In this document: piece by piece, positions 7,866 through 13,911 of the stretch
Layout: each line of letters starts with the position of its first letter
How positions within the stretch are numbered: the stretch's first letter is position 1
From: Theodoxus fluviatilis
Lineage: Eukaryota; Mollusca; Gastropoda; Cycloneritida; Neritidae
NCBI GenBank assembly: GCA_034096865.1
Contig: JAWQFJ010008281.1
Span: 1-13,911, forward strand
Direction: 5' to 3'
DNA: 13,911 nt
Program-made: the position numbers and the translations under genes
The notes under the pieces: generated by a model
Database searches by the model: none
What the model saw: the letters and a program-made list of their open reading frames with translations, nothing else
What the model was told of the DNA's origin: nothing

Positions 7866-8513
7866 GCGCCAGGGGCGGAGGGGTGCACGCCAGGGGTGGA
7901 GGGGTGCACGCCAGGGGTGGAGGGGTGCACGCCAGGGGTGGAGGGGTGCACGCCAGGGGTGGAGGGGTGCACGCCAGGGGTGGAGGGTGCACGCCAGGGG
8001 TGGAGGGGTGCACGCCAGGGCTTGGAGGGGTGCACGCCAGGGGTGGAGGGGTGCACGCCAGGGGTGCACGCCAGGGGTGCACGCCAGGGGTGGAGGGGTG
8101 CACGCCAGGGTGGAGGGCACGCGGGTGAGGGGTGCACGCCAGGGGTGGGGTCAGCAGGGGAGGTGCACGCCAGGGGTGGAGGGGTACACGCCAGGGGTGC
8201 ACGCCAGGGGTGCACGCCAGGGGTGGAGGGGTGCACGCCAGGGGTGCACGCCAGGGGTGCACGCCAGGGGTGGAGGGGTGCACGCCAGGGGTGGAGGGGT
8301 GCACGCCAGGGGTGGAGGGGTGCACGCCAGGGGTGGAGGGGTGCACGCCAGGGGTGGAGGGGTGCACGCCAGGGGTGGAGGGGTGCACGCCAGGGGTGGA
8401 GGGGTGCACGCCAGGGGTGGAGGGGTGCACGCCATGGGTGGAGGGGTGCACGCCAGGGGTGGAGGGGTGCACGCCAGGGGTGGAGGGGTGCACGCCAGGG
8501 GTGCACGCGAGGG
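7866..8513. repeat. G-rich 13/21-bp minisatellite
   Basis: The long unit is GTGCACGCCAGGGGTGGA plus GGG (21 bp). The short form (13 bp) lacks the eight bases TGGAGGGG. The 5' part mixes long and short units and contains degenerate copies around 8100-8170. From about 8260 to 8495 the array is a run of about eleven nearly identical 21-bp units, one with CCATGGG (8431), which suggests recent expansion. The plus strand repeatedly gives four GGGG runs with loops of 4, 9 and 4 bases, so G-quadruplex formation is plausible. The 21-bp unit lacks stops in all six frames, which explains the long frames (GCTPGVE, PSTPGVH, PPPLACT repeats). Confidence 0.97.
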
Positions 8514-8707
8514 TCTGCCCTTATCCACACTGACGGCACACCTCGCCTCACATGGGGAGCCAAGCTGAAGGGAAGAATTAAGCGAAAAGTGTAAAACTCA
8601 ACAGGTACATTACGTCTTAACCGACAGATTTCCAGGTGTTCATCGGGTCTCGATCGTTCCTGCCCGCTAGACTGCGCTGCACATGTGATGTACTTCAGGG
8701 CTGAGTT

Positions 8708-9493
8708 CTTGGCACTCCCCTGTTCGCTCTGTGCACTGTGGCACTCTCCTGTTCGCTCTGTGCACTGCGGCACTCTCCTGTTCGCTCTGTGCACTGCGGC
8801 ACTCTCCTGTTCGCTCTGTACACTGCGGCACTCTCCTGTTCGCTCTGTGCACTGCAGCACTCTCCTGTTCGCTCTGTGTTCGCTCTGTGCACTGCGGCAC
8901 TCTCCTGTTTGCTCTGTGTTCGCTCTGTGCACTGCGGCACTCTCCTGTTCGCTCTGTGCACTGCGGCACTCTCCTGTTCGCTCTGTACACTGCTGCACTC
9001 TCCTGTTCGCTCTGTGCACTGCGGCACTCTCCTGTTCGCTCTGTACACTGCGGCACTCTCCTGTTCACGCTGTACACTGCGGCACTCTCCTGTTTGCTCT
9101 GTGCACTGCGGCACTCTCCTGTTCGCTCTGTACACTGCGGCACTCTCCTGTTCGCTCTGTGCACTGCGGCACTCTCCTGTTCGCCCTGTACACTGCGGCA
9201 CTCTCCTGTTCGCTCTGTGCACTGCGGCACTCTCCTGTTCGCTCTTTACACTGCTGCACTCTCCTGTTCGCCCTGTGCACTGCGGCACTCTCCTGTTCGC
9301 TCTGTACACTGCGGCACTGTCCTGTTCGCTCTGTGCACTGCGGCACTCTCCTGTTCGCTCTGTACACTGCCGCACTGTCCTGTTCGCTCTGTGCACTGCG
9401 GCACTCTCCTGTTCGCTCTGTGCACTGCGGCACTCTCCTGTTCGCTCTGTGCACTGCGGCACTCTCCTGTTCGCTCTGTGCACTGCGGCACGA
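8708..9493. repeat. 29-bp minisatellite, about 27 copies
   Basis: The unit core is CTCTCCTGTTCGCTCTGTG, followed by CACTGCGGCA. Units differ mainly at one site, GTGCAC or GTACAC, and between about 8960 and 9420 the two forms largely alternate, giving a 58-bp dimer. Two units carry an extra TGTTCGCTC insertion near 8870-8930. The last four units are all the GTGCAC type. The array stops exactly where the reverse-transcriptase remnant begins. A spacer of about 194 unique bases (8514-8707) with no visible gene separates it from the G-rich array. Confidence 0.97.
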
Positions 9494-10173
9494 GGCGCTG
9501 ATGACTGTCAGCTGCTGACATTTGAACCAAAGGCTGAGTCCGTTCAACATGCTGTGGGTAACTGCCGCGGCACCTGAGACGTATACATGTGGATGTCGAA
9601 CAATGTTTTAAACTGGACGACCGTCGACTCCAAAACAGAAGCGCTACTGTTCGGCGCCAGAGCTCTGGTCCCTGCCTCGACAGCGTCCCACTTAAACCGC
9701 TGCAGTTCTCTTCTGGCGGAAGCCCCTTGATGATTGGGCCGATTGAATGCGTGAGTGGGAGTTGAGATGTGTATTGAGGTTTCATCTTGAATAAAGAGTG
9801 GTGACAGAAAACAATACATTGTACTTGTGTGTGCTGTTTTGAAGGCAACGAGGTTCCGTTACGCCAACGAGGCTCGGTTACAGGGGAAGTCATCACAAGC
9901 AAAAGGAAGCGAGAACTCATAACCCCAGTGTTGTACCCCTCCACAGGCTCCCTGTGTCGGAGTCAGTTTTTAGCTGCCGTAATGGCCTACAAGTGTTTGC
10001 ATGGTTGGCCCCGGCGTATTTCCAATACATTGCGCCTCGGAACAAATCCACAGATCTCCACGGCCCGCTCCAGCTTTGCTGCTCAAACTGCAGAGAGCAG
10101 ATTTGGACAGAGGGCAATTTTCTTTGCTGAGCTTCTTGTCCGGAATGCTCTGCCTGATGAACTACGACCTTGA
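9494..10173 (+). pseudogene. 5'-truncated, decayed LINE reverse-transcriptase remnant
   Basis: Conceptual translation shows the C-terminal half of a non-LTR retrotransposon polymerase, in order. First is the ADD of the catalytic box with DCQLL (9497-9517), then FEPKAESVQHAVGNC, MWMSNNVL (about 9587-9610) and KTEALLFG (9632-9655). Further on come KRKRELITPVL (about 9901-9933), LHRLPV, VMAYKCLHG (about 9979-10005), LAPAYF, TAESRFGQRA and finally LPDELR (to about 10170). The frame changes at least five times, and there is an in-frame stop at 9575 and another at 9728. The basic link after MWMSNNVL is shortened, and the part between KTEALLFG and ITPVL looks about 40 codons short of what I expect for the family. 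An intact protein would copy its own RNA at chromosomal nicks. Everything upstream of ADD is missing, as in 5'-truncated insertions. CR1/L2/Jockey-type is likely; the clade is not resolved. Confidence 0.88.
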
Positions 10174-10680
10174 TGAAACCTGGGTGCGTGTAGACAAGAT
10201 ATAAAAATGCAATTTTTCACCAGATGGTACAAGTGACTCCTGGTTTGTGTGTGCTGCAAGCAACTCGGTAAGACTCGAACTCCACGAGATGCAACTGAGG
10301 AGGAAGAGGAGGGGACAAATGACAATGATAAAAATCCAGCCATTTTCTGCTCATGCCGCCTGCAGTCGTCTTTTCGAATGCAGTTGTGATGGCACATCCT
10401 TGATGGTTGGTAGCAGTATGTTTCGCGTTTTTTCGCTTTCGACACAGTTCTCAACATTGCATTTGCGACGGTTTACCTTCGCATGACACTTGTACTTGCG
10501 TTATTGTTTTAAATGTGCGATGTTAAGAACTACTTGTAGTGGCAAACTGTATGATAGGCATGTGTGATTGCTTGCTTTATTTATAAAAATACAATCAACA
10601 AGGGCAGACATCGCAAGCATTCACAGATGCAAAGACCGCTGAGCTTGACACCCGAGGGCAGCCTTCCATGAGACTTCAGA
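10174..10680. other. Possible LINE 3' tail and gene-less spacer
   Basis: The first 50 or so bases after the LINE coding remnant (to about 10225, including ATATAAAAATGCAATTTTT) may be its 3' untranslated tail, but no poly(A) or short tandem tail marks the end. The rest is AT-leaning single-copy DNA with short frames. A minus-strand AATAAA lies at 10581-10576, overlapping the stop of a Cys-rich minus-strand frame of 97 codons. I do not regard that frame as a gene. Confidence 0.5.
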
Positions 10681-11001
10681 ATGTCAAAGCTTCCTCTAGG
10701 TACAATCGTGCCATCAGTGTGGGAGGAAACCTCGAAGCCAGGCACTCCGTACAAGCACAGGGAGAAGATAGTCCATGCAATGGCACGCACAGGGCGATGG
10801 GGAATCCCCTGTCCACAGACCAGACGGAAGCAGCTGTCGTGTTTCTGGTGGCTTCCTGTGAAGATCAGGAACAACCTCGTGAACTTGGGTCAGAAGGTCA
10901 CTGCTTCCGGAGTGAAAGTGTTTGGCAAGCCTGCACCAGAGTGCCAGGCAAACAGCGATGACGAGACACGCCTTGTGACGTATTTGTCGCTCTTGAAGTA
11001 G
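10681..11001 (+). CDS. Unrecognised 106-codon ORF, possible terminal exon
   Basis: I do not recognise this protein. It begins MSKLPLGTIVPSVWEETSKP, is rich in Lys, Arg and Trp in its middle (HREKIVHAMARTGRWG, then RRKQLSCFWWLPVKIRNNL), and ends in a hydrophilic DDETRLVTYLSLLK. Codon use looks coding: 9 of 10 lysines are AAG, all four asparagines are AAC, and about 64% of third positions are G or C. An in-frame TGA lies at 10669-10671. The ATG follows directly after TTCAGA, so the frame may instead begin at a splice acceptor (AG at 10678-10679) as a last exon. No plus-strand AATAAA follows closely. The opposite strand has an overlapping frame with matching third positions, so the strand call is not secure. 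A fragment of a transposon protein is an alternative. Confidence 0.3.
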   Translation: MSKLPLGTIVPSVWEETSKPGTPYKHREKIVHAMARTGRWGIPCPQTRRKQLSCFWWLPVKIRNNLVNLGQKVTASGVKVFGKPAPECQANSDDETRLVTYLSLLK

Positions 11002-11310
11002 CACCAGTGCTGTGTGTGCTTTCACGCACTTTTGCATGTGCAGATGAATCATCAGGACTGCCACTCCATTTGCACCATCTCAACAACTCGGACATCTCGT
11101 TTCGACTGCACTCAATATCACTTGGAGCTCATCCGCATCTCGACAAGGTTTAGAATGTCAATCTGGCGTTGCAGCTTCCAAGAGTGCACAGGCCTGGGGT
11201 GCCAAGGCATTCATCCCGTCACGAAAGGAGTGATAGTCAAACTCACTCGCCGTCGCATTCCTTCACCACGCCGGCAGCACAAACCTCCCTGGCGTCAGTG
11301 CTGTGACAGC

Positions 11311-11384
11311 CGAGGGGAGAGAGCTACGTGCAAACTGCCACGCACGTGCTGTGAGAGCGAGGCGAGAGAGCTACGTGCAAACTG
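11311..11384. repeat. Two-copy 47-bp tandem duplication
   Basis: CGAGGGGAGAGAGCTACGTG (from 11311) recurs as CGAGGCGAGAGAGCTACGTG from 11358, followed in both by CAAACTG and then a CGCACG block. The two copies differ at several bases, so the duplication is not very recent. The surrounding 11002-11310 and 11385-11813 hold only short frames without recognisable domains. Confidence 0.8.
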
Positions 11385-11466
11385 TCGCGCACGGAGACTC
11401 GCTTGTGCTCACGCTCCATCGAACCTCGGCGGTGCAGCTTGGCCTGGGGCGGGTTTCAAAATGCGA

Positions 11467-11492
11467 AGATCTCGGTAGATCTACGCAGATCT
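11467..11492. repeat. Three AGATCT palindromes spaced exactly 10 bp
   Basis: AGATCT occurs at 11467, 11477 and 11487, in the series GCGAAGATCT, CGGTAGATCT, ACGCAGATCT. The spacing is one helical turn. It may be a decayed 10-bp microsatellite or a phased binding site; there is no further evidence for either. Confidence 0.6.
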
Positions 11493-11813
11493 CGCCGAAT
11501 GGGCAGTTTCATTCTTTGCTTGCTAGCGAGCCAATCGAAGACGAGCGTAGATTGAGCGAGGCAGCTTGAGAGGTGCCTAGCTTTTAAGATTCGAGACAAA
11601 AGTTCGGCGTGGATGCGTTGACCTGCATTCGATGTGTAAACTGTAGGAGGTTTCACGATCTGTTAATGCATTCAACATACACCTTTGATAAATTAATGCT
11701 GTGCATGGCTTATATTTTCTTTGGAAGGGTTGCTAGTATCTCGAAATAGAGCGTTTTCTGAATGAACCGGCAACACGTCGGCCATTGAAATGTGGCTAGT
11801 TCACCTCTTGTCG

Positions 11814-12105
11814 TGACGTCTACGCATGCGCATTACTTCGTCACGTTGGGTAGTTTCTTTTTTAGCTAGCTCTTACTGCGAAGCAAGATCTTGCGACCAA
11901 GATCGACTACCTATTTTGAAACACGCCCCTGTGGTGAGACCACGCTGGGCAGTCAGTCGCACAGCTGCGACTGCGGGACAGCTGTTGTCGCCAGTCACGT
12001 GACTGCGAGGGCGGAAGATCCCTGACGTCTGTCGGCGCTAATCCCTCCGTGCGACAAGAATACCTTCCCTGTTTAACTCCAAATGGCGGGGTCACCACAG
12101 GTCAC
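11814..12105 (+). promoter_or_regulatory. Motif-dense promoter-like block (CRE, NRF1, CLEAR E-box, YY1, DR4)
   Basis: In under 300 bases the sequence has TGACGTC (11814-11820), an NRF1-like TACGCATGCGCA (11821-11832), and a hairpin CAGTCGCA/TGCGACTG (11954-11973). It also has a perfect 14-base palindrome CAGTCACGTGACTG (11992-12005), an ETS-like GCGGAAG (12011-12017), a second TGACGTC (12023-12029), and CAAATGGCGGG (12080-12090), a YY1-like site over an ATG. The palindrome includes GTCACGTGAC, the CLEAR consensus bound by TFEB/MITF-type factors. GGGTCA and AGGTCA at 12089 and 12099 form a nuclear-receptor direct repeat with a 4-base spacer. The ATG at 12083 starts a 29-codon frame (MAGSPQVTTARMTLWLRDFL...) ending at 12172. 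A first exon is possible; CAG/GTCACG at 12098 is only a weak donor. Confidence 0.4.
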
Positions 12106-12172
12106 GACAGCGCGAATGACTCTCTGGTTGCGTGACTTTCTTTCCGACCTCGAGGCCCGAACGTCACTTTGA

Positions 12173-12610
12173 TCTTCACACCACCGCGGGCGCCATTAGC
12201 GCGGCAGGGACAGTGAAAACACTCAGTCACTCTCTCGTGGCTGAAAATGTCATTGCATCATCACTGCAGGACGTTTGCTGCAGCAAAACAATCTCCAGGG
12301 GACGGCCTAGCGGCTGAAGTCCATGCGTGAACTGATTCAAGCTTTTGATGAAGCAATAATAAGTCACCCTAGAGACCTCGTCCTCTTTGTGCATGTTCTA
12401 TTTCGAACACAGGATGTGCAGTGTTCTGACAGATGTAGTCACTCAGTCCACAAAAGTAGAATACATCGATGACTGCCAGTTATCACCACGATGATGTCGA
12501 CTTTCAGTGAAACGTTTAAACATTTACATGATGCAAAAACTCTCATGCTTTGCGTTTATCCGTGCATGCTGTCTAGGGAGTTCAATGAGGATATGCGCCA
12601 CAGTTTTCAA
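12173..12610. other. Single-copy region, no gene seen
   Basis: Short frames only. No recognisable domain, repeat or RNA gene. If the upstream block is a promoter, this would be its first intron or non-coding leader, which I cannot test here. Confidence 0.5.
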
Positions 12611-12692
12611 GGAGTTAACTGAATGGTCTGCCCATTCTAGTTCACTAGAGGCTTCGCCTACCGGCGAAAGTGTCTCTAGCCCAGTTGACCTC
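12611..12692. repeat. Three-way-junction-like inverted repeat element
   Basis: The outer arms GGAGTTAACTG (12611-12621) and CAGTTGACCTC (12682-12692) pair at 10 of 11 positions, counting G-U pairs. Inside are two hairpins. One is AATGG/CCATT (12622-12636, loop TCTGC). The other is CTAGAG plus TTCGCC (12645-12658) against GGCGAA plus CTCTAG (12663-12679), with the loop TACC. The whole folds as a three-way junction of about 82 bases. It could be a structured RNA, the end of a SINE, or a foldback transposon relic. No pol III B box or tRNA cloverleaf matches. Confidence 0.45.
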
Positions 12693-12888
12693 ACGTGATG
12701 AAAGGTTTTCGTCCGAAATATGCATGAGGTTTGTGGGATAGCCGAACTGCCCCCTGACATACGCCGTTAAAGTAGTTCTAAGACTATTTCGCACAAAACT
12801 CGTAACTTACTCTTGTTGAGGTAATACACAAGCGTTAATTCGATAAAAACATGTTTGTGTTCAAATGGAGACAAGTTTTGACATCTGA
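12693..12888. other. AT-rich spacer, no gene seen
   Basis: This short AT-rich stretch lies between the inverted-repeat element and the weak possible exon. No ORF or motif in it can be supported. Confidence 0.5.
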
Positions 12889-13182
12889 ATGATTTCCGTA
12901 AAATGTGGAGAAAAAAATAGTATCAGAACGAACTATTTTTGGCGCAGTGCTGTAACGCGAAGGGTCAAGTCTATTACGCATTCATTGCGAACTGTGCCAC
13001 AGTCACTGACTCGGGTTCACAGAATGTGCAACCAACTGCTGCTCGTACTTCCACAAGAACGCGAGAGTGAGTCCTGCAGGCGTATGTGGGCTGAAGTCAA
13101 AGAGCAACTCTGCAGACACTGGCGCTGTTCAGATAGGTACTCTCACCTCAGACACGCCTACACTGACCCAGAGTCCGAGTAG
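12889..13182 (+). CDS. Weak 97-codon ORF, possible exon
   Basis: I do not recognise a family. The first half (to about 13018) is AT-rich and unconvincing. The second half (MCNQLLLVLPQERESESCRR, then MWAEVKEQLCRHWRCSDRY and HLRHAYTDPESE) is more protein-like, with charged helical-looking content, and is preceded by GGGTTCACAG at about 13014-13023, a possible splice acceptor. The frame ends at a TAG (13180-13182). A GATAG/GTACTC donor-like site lies near 13136. This may be an exon of a gene starting upstream, or chance. Confidence 0.15.
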   Translation: MISVKCGEKNSIRTNYFWRSAVTRRVKSITHSLRTVPQSLTRVHRMCNQLLLVLPQERESESCRRMWAEVKEQLCRHWRCSDRYSHLRHAYTDPESE

Positions 13183-13320
13183 CGCCAACCTTGACCACAG
13201 AACTCGTGCGTCGCTCCACAATGCTGATTTCTTCCCCTGGCTCTGACAGGAAGCGTGGAGTGGGACTGAGACAGGCCTTTCCATCTCAACTCCTCTCGGC
13301 AGCGTTAACGAGACACGTCT

Positions 13321-13771
13321 GTGTGTGTGATGTCCTGTGTGTAATGTCCTGTGTGTAATGTCCTGTATGTAATGTCAGGTTTGTGATGTCCTGTGTGTGA
13401 TGTCCTGTGTGTAATGTCCTGTATGTAATGTCAGGTTTGCGATGTCCTGTGTGTGACGCCCTGTGTGTGACGCCCTGTGTGTGACGCCGTGTATGTGACG
13501 CCCTGTGTGTGACGCCCTATGTGTGACGCCCTGTGTGTGACGCTCTGTGTGTGACGTCCTGTGTATAACGCCCTGTGTATGACGCCCTGTATGTGACGCT
13601 CTGTGTGTGACGCCCTGTGTGTGACGCCCTGTGTATGACGCCCTGTGTGTGACGCACGGTGTGTGACGCTCTGTGTGTGATGCACGGTGTGTGACGTCCT
13701 GTGTGTGACGCCCTGTGCGTGACGCCCTGTGTGCGATGCACCGTGTGTGACGCCCTGTGTGTGATGCACGG
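13321..13771. repeat. 14-bp minisatellite (GACGCCCTGTGTGT)
   Basis: The 14-bp unit GACGCCCTGTGTGT occupies most of the array, with T(A/G)ATGTCCTGTGTG-type units at the 5' end and GATGCACGGTGTGT-type units at the 3' end. A 56-bp higher-order copy (four units) is marked by TCAGGT at 13375 and 13431. Minus-strand frames read a 14-residue superperiod (HTQGVTHRASHTGR) because three units equal 42 bases; this is not a protein signal. Confidence 0.96.
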
Positions 13772-13800
13772 TGCAAGGTCTACAAGAGAGCGGCCAGACG

Positions 13801-13911
13801 ATGCTGAGAGACAGAGTGAACAGTGCTGACGTGATGCCAAGGAGACGTCTGCCCTCTCCCTGGAGCCAGGCCGTGATGCTGTGCTGCCTGCTGCCCTCCC
13901 AGCTGTCACTG
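13801..13911 (+). CDS. Possible 5' end of a secreted or membrane protein gene (partial)
   Basis: A frame opens at ATG 13801 and is still open at the window edge after 37 codons. The second in-frame ATG (13834) starts MPRRRLPSPWSQAVMLCCLL, a basic n-region followed by a hydrophobic stretch, which resembles a signal peptide or signal anchor. Codons are G/C-ending (CTG, GTG, CAG, TCC), unlike the AT-rich DNA further upstream. The in-frame upstream stop is at 13762, at the end of the 14-bp minisatellite. Length is too short to identify the product, and chance cannot be excluded. Confidence 0.22.
   Translation, partial: MLRDRVNSADVMPRRRLPSPWSQAVMLCCLLPSQLSL

Noticed and set aside
7101..8594. A 497-codon plus-strand open frame spanning three arrays
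   Set aside because: It is a by-product of repeat units without stop codons. The frame passes through unrelated arrays and spacers, and similar long frames exist in other frames and on the other strand.
971..9493. CRISPR array
   Set aside because: The repeats are head to tail with no unique spacers of constant length, no cas genes are present, and the setting is eukaryotic.
10581..10874. Minus-strand 97-codon Cys-rich frame ending at an AATAAA
   Set aside because: Its third positions coincide with those of the plus-strand frame, so its apparent codon bias is inherited. The amino-acid composition is less protein-like, and it has no visible upstream exon.
1..13911. Telomere or telomere-adjacent repeat (TTAGGG)
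   Set aside because: No run of TTAGGG or CCCTAA was seen, so a subtelomeric position is only an inference from array density.

Overview
The window looks like accessory DNA from a eukaryotic nuclear genome, most likely an animal. The signs are a decayed fragment of a non-LTR retrotransposon (LINE), CpG-containing promoter-like blocks with animal transcription-factor motifs, splice-donor-like sites, AT-rich non-coding stretches, and many mini- and microsatellites. The LINE remnant resembles the CR1/L2/Jockey-type elements common in marine invertebrates. A mollusc would fit, but the species cannot be told from the sequence. Nothing prokaryotic is visible, and no complete, recognisable protein-coding gene was found.

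Layout. Positions 1-970 are mostly single-copy DNA with a purine (GA) tract at 179-275 and a promoter-like block at about 384-565. Positions 971-2449 are a 33-bp minisatellite with higher-order structure. Positions 2450-4368 are AT-rich and gene-less. Positions 4369-4992 are a 23-bp minisatellite that runs directly into a (CA)/TGTACA microsatellite ending in (CG)12 (4993-5298). Positions 5299-5622 are unique and contain a perfect RFX X-box. A 37-bp repeat in four copies follows (5623-5770), then a strong hairpin. Next is a minus-strand promoter-like segment with a consensus splice donor (5839-6006). Four more arrays lie at 6114-7228 (9/15/24-bp units), 7302-7739 (14/16 bp), 7866-8513 (13/21 bp) and 8708-9493 (29 bp). 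The last one abuts a 5'-truncated LINE reverse-transcriptase pseudogene (9494-10173).

The right part (10174-13320) is mostly single copy. It has one ORF with coding-like codon use (10681-11001), a compact promoter-like block (11814-12105), a three-way-junction-like inverted repeat (12611-12692) and a weak possible exon (about 12889-13182). A 14-bp minisatellite (13321-13771) follows. The window ends with a short ORF that resembles the start of a secreted or membrane protein and runs off the edge.

The tandem arrays together cover roughly 6.1 kb, about 44% of the window. Their long open frames, up to about 500 codons and often open in all six frames, come from repeat units that lack stop codons and are not credible genes. 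The real signals are the LINE remnant, the three promoter-like blocks, the internal structure of the arrays, and the reuse of a GACGTG/TGTGACG core in three separate arrays. I see no convincing new gene system. The nearest candidates are the motif-dense arrays and the promoter blocks set among them.
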